Assembly (NCBI RefSeq): GCF_000003815.2
Contig: NC_049983.1
Location: 28,090,597-28,154,596 of the forward strand
DNA: 64,000 nt
Reading direction: 5' to 3'
Origin: Branchiostoma floridae
Lineage: Eukaryota > Chordata > Leptocardii > Amphioxiformes > Branchiostomatidae
The notes under the pieces are model-generated. The model saw nothing but the letters and a program-made list of their open reading frames with translations. It did not search any database and had not been told where the DNA came from. Shown one piece after another: positions 1-11,000 of this stretch. A program made the position numbers and the translations under genes. Within the stretch, counting starts at the first letter, position 1. Each line of letters begins with the position of its first letter.

Positions 1-229
1 TGACAAATGATGATGAAGATGCAACAGCCTGGCTGATGCGTTGTGTTGATGTGGCACCTATAGGAGAGAAGTCATCTTGAACGCCACAGAATAATGGTTT
101 ACTGACCGAATTTTTAACATGATAGCCTCTTTACTGGAGTAGGTTTTAAATGAGAACACTGGACTCTTGCCATGTGCGAACAAACTAATCAACCTTTGAT
201 GTAAGATAATCACGTGAACAGTGACGTAC

Positions 230-369
230 CCGTCCTGGATAATGCTGACGCTGGGAGAGTCGTCAGGGTCGGTACTGGGCGTGGCAAGGCAGCGGAGAGC
301 GAACAGCTGCAGGTCGTTCAGAGGTGAGTTCACGCTCAACCCGAAGTGCAGACGGTCCGATGAGGTCAC
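230..369 (-). CDS. ZP-C subdomain exon (last in window)
   Basis: This 140-bp exon begins in phase 0 after an AG acceptor (cctatcc on the plus strand side) and ends in phase 2 at a GTACGT donor. Its translation runs from [13 protein letters not shown] to [13 protein letters not shown] and SIIQDG. That matches the conserved ZP-C stretch in which a Cys-x-ATPS-x-DP-x-DS block precedes an acidic-Asp-Gly-Cys motif. The Cys of that motif must come from the next exon, outside the window. Positions 1-229 are intron as far as I can see. Confidence 0.85.
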
Positions 370-3300
370 CTATCCATGCATGCACAAATAAAGGAGAAAA
401 CAATAAAGGACGCATTGCGTTGGGAGAGGGACGAGTAAGGCAAAGAAAGCGGTTACCTTGTTATATCAATAAATGACAAGCATAACTGAAACAGGAGTAA
501 TGACTGTCCAGTTGGTTTTAATAGAAGATGACAATGACAGTCTGCACATGACCAGAACAAGACAAGTAGTTTGACAGACATTAGTAAAAAATGAAACAAC
601 AGCAGACCTGCACAGGGTAGTCGTCTGAGTTGTATGTCGCAGTGAAGTCTGACGAAGTGAACATGTGCATCTCAAAGGTGAAGCTGTTTTCCGCGTCCAC
701 AACTTGCACACTAAAACAGAACCATATTGTATTAAAAAGTATTCATTTCACTCTGATAAGACATTCAGAATGAATGTAAACATGAACCTGGAGGCTGGAT
801 TTCAATCTAGAATTCTGCACTCATGATAAGGTCAGCACCACCACCCACCCTTTGAGACCAAGTACTGACGGAGGAACTCACCGAGGAGACGGGATGCTGT
901 AAAGGATCCCCCTCTCCTGTGAGACCACGTACTGACGGGGAAACCTACCGAGGAGACGGGACCACGTACTAACGGAGGAACTTACCGAGGAGACGGGATG
1001 CTGTAAAGGATCCCCCTCTCCTGTGAGACCACGTACTGACGGGGAAACCTACCGAGGAGACGGGACCACGTACTAACGGAGGAACTTACCGAGGAGACGG
1101 GATGTTGTAGAGAACCTCCCTCCCCTGTGAGACCACGTACTGACGGAGGAACTTACCGAGGAGACGGGATGTTGTAGAGGATCTCCCTCCCCTGTGAGAC
1201 CACGTACTGACGGAGGAACTTACCGAGGAGACGGGATGTTGTAGAGGATCTCCCTCCCCTGTGAGACCACGTACTGACGGAGGAACTTACCGAGGAGACG
1301 GGATGTTGTAGAGGATCGCCCTCCCCTGTGAGACCACGTACTGACGGAGGAACTCACACCGGAACCTCTTGCTGAAGGGCGTCCCTCTCACGGCTCCGTT
1401 GTCAGACGTCACCTGACTGGCGGTGGCCTCGTTGGTGAAGATAAATTTGTCAGCTTCTGACGACTGAAAACAGATAAATGCATCAGAGCCCATCAACCTT
1501 CCCTCAACCGAGACGGGGGCCGGTACTGACTGTCAAGCACCTTTGACCCTTTACTGACGTCACACTTCCGTCCCGGAAGTGCGACTTAGGTTTTGGGTCA
1601 TTACAACTTGAGAAGGATCAGAGCACTGATCGAAAGCTTGTTGGTAAGCGCTTTACTTTGTGTACGTATATAAAGTCTTAAAACTGTATCATTATGTTAA
1701 CTACCGTCACAGATGAACTTACATTCAAGCACTTTTGACCTTTTATTTTCAACCTTTGTCTTACCAGTTTGCTCATGATCCATGCAAGGCCACAAGAACT
1801 ACTTCTGGAGACTAAACTTTATTTATATAATTTGCTCTTCCTAAGTCAGAAACATTAAGCTTAGGCAAGGTCAACTTTCTGACTCAATAGGCAAAGCTTG
1901 GGAAGATACCTACTCCATTGAGGCCGGAATGATTCTGAACCACTCACACCGGGAAGGTCCCCTACTCTTTTCGATAAGTGTGGTGAGCCACGTACTCGAG
2001 GTGTGGCTCTCCTCAGACACGAGACATCCAGGTCCTTAGCAATCATTGCTCGCCATATCTATATCTAAGTACGCTGTGTTTTGCGCGTGTCTATTCTCCA
2101 TTTTCCACACGTCTACTCACATCTACTGACAGTAGACCGTGTCTATTCTCCATTTTCCACAAGCCTACTCACATCTACTGACAGTAGACCGTGGCTTTTC
2201 TCCATTTTCCAGAAGTCTACTCACATCTACTGACAGTAGACCATGTCTATTCTCCATTTCCAGAAGGCTACCAGCATCTACTGACAGTAGACCGTGGCTA
2301 TTCTCCATTTTCCAGAAGCCTACTCACATCTACTGACAGTAGACAGTGGCAATTCTCCATTGTCCACAAGGCTACTCACATCTACTGACAGTAGACCATG
2401 TCTATTCTCCATTTCCAGAAGGCTACCAGCATCTACTGACAGTAGACCGTGGCTTTTCTCCATTTTCCAGCAGCCTACTCACATCTACTGACAGTAGACC
2501 GTGGCTTTTCTCCATTTTCCAGAAGCCTACTCACATCTACTGACAGTAGACCATGTCTATTCTCCATTTCCAGAAGGCTACCAGCATCTACTGACAGTAG
2601 ACCGTGGCTATTCTCCATTGTCCAGAAGCCTACTCACATCTACTGACAGTAGACCGTGTCTATTCTCCATTGTCCACAAGGCTACTCACATCTACTGACA
2701 GTAGACCGTGTCTATTGTCCATTTTCCAGAAGCCTACTCACATCTACTGACAGTAGACCGTGTCTATTCTCCATTTTCCAGAAGCCTACTCACATCCTGG
2801 ATGGTCCCGCAGTCCTGCAGACCTGCCCGCAGAGTCACATCCGTGTCTGTAACCGTGGCGCCGCAGCTGGCGTCCAGCAGGTGCATGTTGTCCACATCTA
2901 CCGCTGGTAGCGCCGCTCTGGGGAAGGTCACGGTCATGTGATCCTCATGGCACTCCACGTTCACGATAACCTCGGCTGGAAAACATATCCATGCATCTGA
3001 CTGAACATTTTATGACTATAACGTTCACATGTACACAATCACCTCCTTGCTAAAGGTCCTGCAAACAAATTTACTCTTAGACTGGCCACAATGACCATGT
3101 CTCAAATTCATGCCAGAAACACGGTAAAAAGTCTTACTTGACAGCCTTACCCAAAGATCTTAACCCCAACCATAATTATGCTGACACTGATGGGCTTTAT
3201 CTTTGCTCAATAAACAATTGATGATAAATTGATTTTAGTTTAGGTCAAAAGTAGAGTGCAGCCTTTTTGCAGTCAATCGCGTTGGAAGATCTAAACCTCC

Positions 3301-6300
3301 CAACATCCAAACCTCACACCCAACCAACCTGTGGTCTCTGTCCCACTGATCTCTCCAACTTCCTGGTCGCCATCTCCAAACGCCGTCAGGGTGAAGGTGT
3401 ACTCCGTGTCTGCCCACAGGCCGTGCACGGTGGCCGCGGTGTCGCCCGGGGAGGGCGGGGGAGACAGGTCCCGGTGCGAGGCCCCGGCGGGACGATAGCG
3501 CAGCCGGTACCGGGTTATGTTCATGTTAACAAACGCCGTCCAGGACAGGGTCATGTAGTCCATCCCGACATCCGTGAAGACTAGGTCAGACAATCCTGCG
3601 GGGTGATTTATACACACAGAGTGGAATGCATTTAGCCCCTCAGTCTGTACATGCTAGCAACACTTTTTCTCTATTTCCATGTGAAAGGTTCATTAGTCAC
3701 AGCCTTTTTTCAGGATCAAATTTTTTATGTTTTGCTAGATGTGTGGTCTATTATGATATGCAATATATATATAATGCAAATAGAAGCATGTCTGTTTTTT
3801 CAGACTGGTGACAAACGATAAGGAAAAGTGCATTTTATACCTGTGCAGGTGACCCCATCTCCGGTGTACCCTTCGTAACAGGTACAGTTAAATCCCCCGT
3901 CTGTGTTAGAACAGGTTGCGTCATCATGGCAGTTGTGTGTGCCATTCGCACATTCGTCGATATCTGTGGATACAAACAACACGCGTTTCCAGTGCTGAAT
4001 GAACCTATGAGACTTTGTGAACGTTTTAAAATGGAAAATAATGGAAGTAATACATGCAATGTAACAAGTACAGACGCAAAATACAATCCCTATCGCTCTT
4101 ACCAGCACACGTGACTCCATCTCCACCGTAACCGTTGGTACATTCACAGCTGAAGGAACCGTCCGTGTTGGTACAGGTTGCCTGGGCGTGGCAGTTGTCT
4201 GTGCCATCTACACATTCGTCGACGTCTGTGGATACAAATAACACATTCATACCATCTGTGCTACTATGTGAGTAAAGCTATGGTGCATTGAGTTTTGATA
4301 CATTACTCTATGAAAATAATGCATTTTTTTAAATATAATGTCCAATTCAAAAGCGATATACAATCATTGTCCTTACCAGTACAGGTGATACCATTTCCAC
4401 TGTACCCTTCAGTGCAATCACATGTAAAAGAGCCGTCCGTGTTGGTACAGGTTGCCTGGGCGTGGCAGTTGTGTGTTCCATTTGCACATTCATCGACATC
4501 TGTGGATACAAATAACACTGTCTTGTCATCTGTGCTACTATGTGAGCAAACCTATGGTGCATTGAGTTTTGATACATAACTCTATGAAAATAATGCATTT
4601 CTTAAATGTAATGTCCAATTCAAAAGCGATATACAACCAAATGATCTTACTAGTACAGGTGATTCCATTGCCGATATAACCGTCACTACATACACATGTA
4701 AAAGAGCCGTCCGTGTTGGTACAGGTTGCCTGGGCGTGGCAGTTGTCTGTGCCATCTGCACATTCGTCGACGTCTGTGGATACAAATAACACATTCATGC
4801 CATCTGTGCTACTATGTGAGTAAACCTATGGTGCATTGAGTTTTGATACATTTCTCAATAAAAATAATGCATTTTTTTAAATATAATGTCCAATTCAAAA
4901 GCGATATACAACCAAATGTTCTTACCAGTACAGTTGACTCCATTTCCACTGTACCCTTCAGTGCAATCACATGTAAAAGAACCGTCCGTGTTGGTACAGG
5001 TTGCCTGGGCGTGGCAGTTGTGTGTTCCATTTGCACATTCATCGACATCTGTGGATAAAAATAACACTGTCTTGTCATCTGTGCTACTATGTGAGCAAAC
5101 CTATGGTGCATTGAGTTTTGATACATAACTCTATGAAAATAATGCATTTCTTAAATGTAATGTCCAATTCAAAAGCGATATACAACCAAATGATCTTACT
5201 AGTACAGGTGATTCCATTGCCGATATAACCGTCACTACATACACATGTAAAAGAGCCGTCCGTGTTGGTACAGGTTGCCTGGGTGTGGCAGTTGTCTGTG
5301 CCATCTGCACATTCGTTGACATCTTTGGATACAAATAACACATTCATGCCATTTGTGCTACTATGTGAGTAAACCTATGGTGCATTGAGTTTTGATACAT
5401 TACTCTACACGTATGAAAATAATGCATTTTTTAAATGTAATGTCCAATTCAAAAGAGATATACAACCAAATGTTCTTACCAGTACAGGTGATACCATTTC
5501 CACTGTACCCTTCAGTGCAATCACATGTAAAAGAGCCGTCCGTGTTGGTACAGGTTGCCTGGGCGTGGCAGTTGTCTGTGCCATCTGCACATTCGTCGAC
5601 GTCTGTGGATACAAATAACATTCATGCCATCTGTGCTACTATAGAGTTTTGATACATTACTCTATGAAAATAATGCATTTTTTAATGTAATGTCCAATTC
5701 AAAAGAGATATACAACCAAATGTCCTTACCAGTACAGGTGATACCATTTCCACTGTACCCTTCAGTGCAATCACATGTAAAAGAGCCGTCCGTGTTGGTA
5801 CAGGTTGCCTGGGCGTGGCAGTTGTCTGTGCCATCTGCACATTCGTTGACGTCTGTGGATACAAATAACACATTCATGCCATCTGTACTACTATGTGAGT
5901 AAAGCTATGGTGCATTGAGTTTTGATACATTACTCTATGAAAATAATGCATTTTTTAAATGTAATGTCCAATTCAAAAGAGATATACAACCAAATGTTCT
6001 TACCAGTACAGTTGACTCCATTTCCACTGTACCCTTCAGTGCAATCACATGTAAAAGAACCGTCCGTGTTGGTACAGGTTGCCTGGGCGTGGCAGTTGTC
6101 TGTGCCATCTGCACATTCGTTGACGTCTGTGGATACAAATAACACATTCATGCCATCTCTGCTACTATGTGAGTAAACCTATGGTGCATTGAGTTTTGAT
6201 ACATTTCTCAATAAAAATAATGCATTTTTTTAAATATAATGTCCAATTTAAAAGCGATATGCAACCATTGTCCTTACCAGTACAGGTGATACCATTTCCA

Positions 6301-7184
6301 CTGTACCCTTCAGTGCAATCACATGTAAAAGAGCCGTCCGTGTTGGTACAGGTTGCCTGGGCGTGGCAGTTGTCTGTGTCATCTGCACATTCGTCGACGT
6401 CTGTGGATACAAATAACACATTCATGCCATCTGTGCTACTATAGAGTTTTGATACATTACTCTATGAAAATAATGCATTTTTTTAATGTAATGTCCAATT
6501 CAAAAGAGATATACAACCAAATGTTCTTACCAGTACAGGTGATACCATTTCCACTGTACCCTTCAGTGCAATCACATGTAAAAGAGCCGTCCGTGTTGGT
6601 ACAGGTTGCCTGGGCGTGGCAGTTGTCTGTGCCATCTGCACATTCGTTGACATCTTTGGATACAAACAACACATTCATACCATCTGTGCTACTATGTGAG
6701 TAAACCTATGGTGCATTGAGTTTTGATACATTTCTCAATAAAAATAATGCATTTTTTTAAATATAATGTCCAATTCAAAAGCGATATACAACCATTGTCC
6801 TTACCAGTACAGGTGATACCATTTCCACTGTACCCTTCAGTGCAATCACATGTAAAAGAGCCGTCCGTGTTGGTACAGGTTGCCTGGGCGTGGCAGTTGT
6901 GTGTGCCTTCTGCACATTCGTCAACATCTGTGGATACAAACAGCACAAGTTTCCTTGGATAAATGATGCTGTGAGAGTTTGTGAATGTTGTGAAATGGAG
7001 GTAATGTATGGACTGCAACAGTTACTCAATGTATAATCAGATTTGTTGTTCATATAATTACCGGTACAGTTGACCCCGTCTCCATGGTAACCGCCGTGAC
7101 AGTCACAGATGAAGGAACCGTCCGTGTTGGTACAGGTTGCCTGGGCGTGGCAGTTTTCTGTTTCATCTGCACATTCATCGACAT
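230..7184 (-). CDS. EGF(13)-FN3-ZP modular extracellular protein (3' part of a gene)
   Basis: Eighteen consecutive exons on the minus strand read from thirteen calcium-binding EGF modules through one fibronectin type III module into a zona pellucida (ZP) domain. Exons are 7062-7184 down to 3841-3963 (EGF), 3329-3595 (FN3), 2794-2975, 1291-1463, 608-710 and 230-369 (ZP). Phases join without conflict: EGF and FN3 are 1-1, then 1-0, 0-2, 2-0 and 0-2. The last exon stops at the codon before an expected Cys-Pro, so the rest of the ZP module and the usual cleavage site and anchor lie left of the window. EGF-ZP proteins of the uromodulin type are secreted or membrane-tethered polymer-forming matrix or mucus proteins; that role is inferred from the family. 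No signal peptide is visible. The 5' end may lie in the tectonin exons upstream (8081-12671), which end in the same phase. Confidence 0.85.
608..710 (-). CDS. ZP-C subdomain exon
   Basis: This 103-bp exon starts in phase 2 after TTTTAG and ends in phase 0 before GTCTGC, a donor weaker than its neighbours. It encodes [20 protein letters not shown], then [14 protein letters not shown], the strand-rich start of ZP-C that feeds directly into [10 protein letters not shown] of the next exon. Frame and phase both fit the flanking ZP exons. Confidence 0.8.
856..1350. repeat. 67-bp minisatellite containing the exon end and 5' splice site
   Basis: Near-identical 67-bp units end at acttacc positions 1084, 1151, 1218 and 1285. 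Further left are two larger, more diverged units spaced by about 104 bp (acttacc near 980, aactcacc near 876). Each unit contains, on the minus strand, the last about 60 bases of the ZP exon 1291-1463 ([10 protein letters not shown] to NIPSPR) followed by its GTAAGTTCC donor. The array therefore copies an exon-intron border, not plain intron. The real exon is the rightmost copy; the others are intronic. Confidence 0.9.
1291..1463 (-). CDS. ZP-domain exon (ZP-N to ZP-C linker)
   Basis: This 173-bp exon begins in phase 0 after TGTTTTCAG and ends in phase 2 at GTAAGT. It encodes [18 protein letters not shown], then [20 protein letters not shown] and [20 protein letters not shown]. The Arg-Cys-x-Phe with preceding basic residues is typical of the ZP module centre. 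Its 3' end and donor lie inside a 67-bp tandem array that repeats this border several times to the left. Using a farther donor would add 67-bp steps and meet a TAA immediately after the first junction. Confidence 0.8.
1555..1646 (+). promoter_or_regulatory. CRE plus paired ETS sites, possible cryptic promoter
   Basis: A full CRE palindrome TGACGTCA (1555-1562) is followed by an inverted pair of ETS cores, ACTTCCG and CCGGAAGT (about 1564-1581). A good 5' splice site, GTAAGC, lies at 1644. CRE and ETS clusters are typical of CpG-type core promoters. The location is a ZP-gene intron, so this would be an internal or antisense promoter with a short non-coding first exon. This rests on motif reading only. 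Confidence 0.3.
1890..2045 (-). mobile_element. SINE body fragment
   Basis: The stretch with ttctgaaccactcacaccgg and gtggctctcctcagacac resembles the body of the tRNA-derived SINEs at 39203-39572 and 56245-56572. No A or B box remains, so this is a truncated copy inside the ZP-gene intron. Confidence 0.5.
2087..2793. repeat. 51/52-bp minisatellite containing the ZP-N exon 5' splice site
   Basis: About fourteen units of 51-52 bp are recognised by thirteen copies of tactgacagtagac. Each unit carries the 13-nt inverted repeat ctactgacagtag. Most units also contain, on the minus strand, GATGTGAGTAGGC, identical to the junction at the end of exon 2794-2975 (GAT then GTGAGTAGG). Three units read ccagcatctactg instead and have lost the donor. 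The array starts at the exon border, so it probably grew from it. Confidence 0.92.
2794..2975 (-). CDS. ZP-N subdomain exon
   Basis: This 182-bp exon begins in phase 1 after TTTCCAG and ends in phase 0 at GTGAGT. The translation [20 protein letters not shown], then [20 protein letters not shown] and [13 protein letters not shown] contains the first conserved ZP-N cysteines. These are Cys in VECxxDxMTV, Cys in DASCGA and Cys in LxDCGT. It follows the FN3 exon and starts the ZP module. Its donor is repeated about ten times in the adjoining minisatellite. Confidence 0.88.
3329..3595 (-). CDS. Fibronectin type III module exon
   Basis: A single 267-bp phase 1-1 exon (89 codons) encodes a complete FN3 fold. 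It has [18 protein letters not shown] with the B-strand Trp, [12 protein letters not shown] with the C-strand Tyr, and [20 protein letters not shown], the L-x-x-x-T-x-Y-x-F-x-L core. The donor is GTTGGT, a less usual 5' splice site. It links the EGF array to the ZP module and probably acts as a spacer. Confidence 0.88.
3841..7184 (-). CDS. Array of 13 calcium-binding EGF exons, each 123 bp
   Basis: Thirteen phase 1-1 exons of exactly 123 bp (41 codons) lie at 7062-7184, 6805-6927, 6531-6653, 6278-6400, 6004-6126, 5730-5852, 5480-5602, 5200-5322, 4926-5048, 4651-4773, 4377-4499, 4103-4225 and 3841-3963. Each encodes one cbEGF module of the form [18 protein letters not shown] followed by [19 protein letters not shown], with six cysteines and the D-x-D-E-C calcium site plus the N-T-x-G-S-F hydroxylation/calcium motif. 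The outer members are most divergent ([18 protein letters not shown] in the last, [11 protein letters not shown] in the first). Inner members are almost identical, and so are their introns. Consecutive cbEGFs are expected to form a calcium-stiffened rod. Confidence 0.93.
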
Positions 7185-7988
7185 CTGTGGATACAAACAG
7201 CACAAGTTACCGCTGATGAATACTCCAATGACACTTCGCAAATATTGTAAAATGGAATTCAATGGAGGTTATTCAATGATGTTATTATAACAATAATTTA
7301 TACTGGTCTTAGTTGCAAATCTACAGTTATTATACATTTACATCAAAAGTACTATTGGCACACCAAATCAGTGTGCGTCCTTAATTAATATGTTCTAGTA
7401 CATCCCATTCTACTGTGCCTGGTCCCGCAGCCATCTTTAGGTTCTGATTGTAGTACAGTTCTACGTGCTCAATCAGGCAGTCAAGACGGCCTTCCTTCGC
7501 AGGGCCTACCCACCCTCGGTGCCGGTTCCTTGCTGAAGGCGATGTTGCCTTTTGTTGGGTAGGTAATTTACGAAGAATATGCACTTTGGATATTGTCATC
7601 ATGCCCCTCTCATACCACAAAAAAAAGACCCCAATGATCAACACGTTCTAGCCATAAAATGCATATGACTATCAACCGCGCAAAATGTTAACACTATGCT
7701 ATGTCAAACCGACCTCAATACTAGAAACGCAAAGCCGGACGAGGACAACATCTGCTTGACGATATCCAATTACCACAAGGCTTAATGCGCGATCATAAGG
7801 AAGACGTGGATATATCGCTATACCGGACGGTGTAGGGTGAAAACTGAAATTACTACATCCATCATTAAACAGCTTCCGCGAAAAAAAAAATCTGCATCAT
7901 TTCGCAACGGAGTACATGCGACATGCCAAAACGCAAACAATTGCGGCAAACGAGACATAGAGATATAGGTGCGAACACTCAACGCAAG
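7185..7988. other. Stretch between EGF array and tectonin set A, no exon recognised
   Basis: No module-like exon or promoter is evident. A minus-strand reading frame at 7381-7644 shows no recognisable domain. An imperfect hairpin lies near 7509-7571 (CCTACCCA pairing with TGGGTAGG). It could be an intron of about 900 bp or an intergenic gap, since the flanking exons are both in phase 1. Confidence 0.5.
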
Positions 7989-8024
7989 ACTCTGTCGCTG
8001 GAGGTTACCCTCCAGTCACAGAGT
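7989..8024. other. Strong short hairpin
   Basis: ACTCTGT and CTGGAGG on the 5' side pair with CCTCCAG and ACAGAGT on the 3' side, separated by a 2-nt internal loop and a 4-nt TTAC loop. It lies 57 bp beyond the last tectonin-A donor. The role is unknown; it is too short for a pre-microRNA. Confidence 0.5.
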
Positions 8025-8080
8025 AAAATGGTTCTAGATATTCTGCAATACCAAAGAAACTTCCAGGGCCTTGATCTAAC

Positions 8081-11000
8081 CTGTGGTTTGTCCGAGTCGT
8101 CGGAAGATTATGTTGGGTGCGCCCACACCCCATACTTGGTTGCTGCTAGAGCTGATGTAAACTTGTTTCAGACTTCCTTCGATTCGCTCCCAGCTACTGC
8201 CTTGAGGTGTCTCAGCACTTAAACCTGCAATGTGAGACGGTTGTATCAGTAAAACATAAGACATCGTCAATTGGGAACCCGGAGAAGGGAGCACGCTGTG
8301 GTTATGCATTAAAAAATCACAACAATTCAGAATAGACGAGACGACAGACATTAACTAGAAAATGTAGTAATTATAACTTTCAGTTATTCCAAACGATCAT
8401 GTTCCTTGCATGATATCTTTCGCTATGGTACCGACCAAGTTTCCTTTTCTTAGATGATACATGAAGTATAGAAATGAAGGAGCCTACCGCGCCGTACGAA
8501 GATCTGGTCGTTGCTGTCGACACCCCAGACTTCGCCATTTCCTGATGATATTTGCTTCAGCCCTTCGCTGACCTGTTCCCACCCAGTTCCAGGTGAAGCC
8601 TCATTACCAGCCGTTCCCGTGCGGTAGAAGATCTCGTCGTTGTTGTTCACGCCCCAAACGCCGGCTAGTCCGACCGATATGAATGCCATCCCCCCATCGA
8701 TCAGCTGCCAACCTGTTCCTGTATGTGTAGGGACGACAGAGCACAAGTGTGAAGACAGAGCACAGATTTCAGTTTATTGGTTTGTATGTATTTGTGACAC
8801 GTTTGATGGAAGCGGTGTCTCACCTGCTGGATTACTTGCGGTGATTCCAGTTCGCCGATAAATCTGACCCGTGGATTGCACGCCCCACACCTGATTGCTG
8901 GTTGCGCTGACATACACCTGCTTCATCCATCCTTGAATCTGGCGCCAGCCAGTTCCTTGAGGAGAACTCGAACTTATTCCTAAAGTAGAAGAACATTAGA
9001 TATAGACATAAGACATGTACATTTCCAAATAAGAGTACGGAAAAGTCATTGCTCTTAAAATATTGTCAGCTGTTGTAGATTTATTGTTTATGCTTTCTAA
9101 TTGATGCTAGAAAGAAACCTGTAATAAGCATATCTTATTCTAAATGGTCTTTTCTTCTAATTTGTATAATTTGCACATCACTGTGTACATCTCTGTCGAA
9201 GCTACCTGTGCATCGAATATCATGGAAATTCTTAACTTGAAAGTTCATCTGTGTTGGTAGAATTCATTCTTGAAATAGTTGAACTGTAATTTCCAACACA
9301 AAAATTGGACTCAAATTTTCGACTGCACAACATCAGTTTTTGTCAAGGAATGCACAATCCACTGCTGTCGTGACGTCACGTTATGCAGATAAAACACGTG
9401 ACTCAGTGAGCAGTGGATTGTAGGTTGCAGGAAGTCTATGGCGCCCACCGTCTACATCCTTGTAGCACCTAAGGACAAAACCCCTAAAGAACACAAGTGT
9501 GGTGTTATCTATCATATTAAGTGCCAAGGCCAGAACATCAGAGGCCCCTGTAAAGAAACCTACATCGAGGAGAGCTGAAAGACCAGGTTTCTTGAGCACC
9601 AACAAGCTCAGACGTCTCAGAAGTTTCCCAACATATACATATAGAGTCACCGGGTCATTCGGTTTCACTGGACAAAGTTGACATCTTGGACACAGAACCA
9701 GGCTTGTTCGCTAGAGGGATGAGAGAAGCCATCTACATCAGAGCTTTACAACCATCCCCGAACAGAGACGGTGGGCGGCATAGACTTCCTGCAACCTATA
9801 ATCCACTGCTTACTGAGTCACGTGTTTATCTGCATAACGTGACGTCACGACAGCAGTGGATTGTTCATTCCTTGACAAAAACTGATGTTGTGCAGTCGAA
9901 AATTTTGGTGAGTCCAATTTTGGTGTTGGAAATTACAGTTCAACTATTTCAAGAATCATGGAAATTCGTTGTTGCTTTTTCAGTTATCCTTGAAAAAAAT
10001 TGACAAAACCACCCTTGCAGTTCCAGGGCAAGCTGCTAGGGGGCCAAACCTACCCTGCTACTTATTCAGATGAAAAGCTATCTGCCACCACAATACCACG
10101 ACCATAGCATGTCCAGGGCTAAAGATACAAAATCGGAATTTCTGTTGCAGTACCAAGGTTGACCACCAGGGAGCCTAAAATGGGTCTGGTCTTGACCTTC
10201 GACTCCCCAAAACCTCCCTAGTTACCAATACCACCCGTAATCCATCCATTCTTAAGTTATACTGTCCAGGAATATCCGGATAACAAACAGACACACAAAA
10301 ACTATACGTCTTTTTCTCGTGAAAGTAATAATGAGCGTGCTAATAGTGCGAGTACGGATTCTTGTTTTGACAGACTTTAAATCGATTCACTCAACATATA
10401 TCTACAATTTATGAACACAGTGCATCTGTTGCATCCTAGAATGTCGTCTATCCTAAAAGCGCTTTTAGGATAGAAGCGCTTTAGGATAGACCGGCATCCA
10501 AAATGTGCTTCTATCCTAAAAGCGCTTCTAGGATATCCAGAACACGTCGCAAGCGAGGAGCGCATTCTGGATATCCTGAATGCGCTTCTGTCGGAGCGCA
10601 TTCAGGATAAGCCGACGTGTTTATCCAGAACGTGCACTTGTGGGAGGAGCTTAGTGTCTCATGAGGTGGAGACTATCTTGCATGTGATTTTTCGTAGTCA
10701 AAAGGCCGCCATCTTTGTTGTCCCCACGCGGTCACTTCCACGTAGCTTGCACAAACCAAATCATTTTGGGGGACTACGTGGGCCGGTCTAACCCTCACAT
10801 AATCACGTAAAATCTAGGTTCAGCGGTTGCTTTATAATCTGCGGATTTTGATCACGTAGATTACGGCAGGTGTCGCGAGGTCAAACTAAATATGGAAACT
10901 TCGGTGTAAACAATCACCGGAAGTCACCGCTGCCATTTTCTCGCGACGTGTCACCATGGACCCCCCACACCGAGGTAGTATCGCTATCTCCGGTTCGATA

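Noticed and set aside
2139-2941. Series of similar 65-codon plus-strand frames
   Set aside because: They are translations of the 51/52-bp intronic minisatellite, opposite to the ZP gene.
4295-7290. Many plus-strand frames of 70-116 codons, and second minus-strand frames rich in [13 protein letters not shown]
   Set aside because: They are shadows of the EGF exons and their homogenised introns.
7381-7644. 87-codon minus-strand frame as a first exon of the EGF gene
   Set aside because: It has no signal peptide, no module and no suitable phase-1 donor leading to the exon at 7184.
9850-9930. CTGATG...TCGAAAA in each Penelope-like arm as a hammerhead
   Set aside because: CTGANGA is incomplete and I could not pair stems I or II convincingly.
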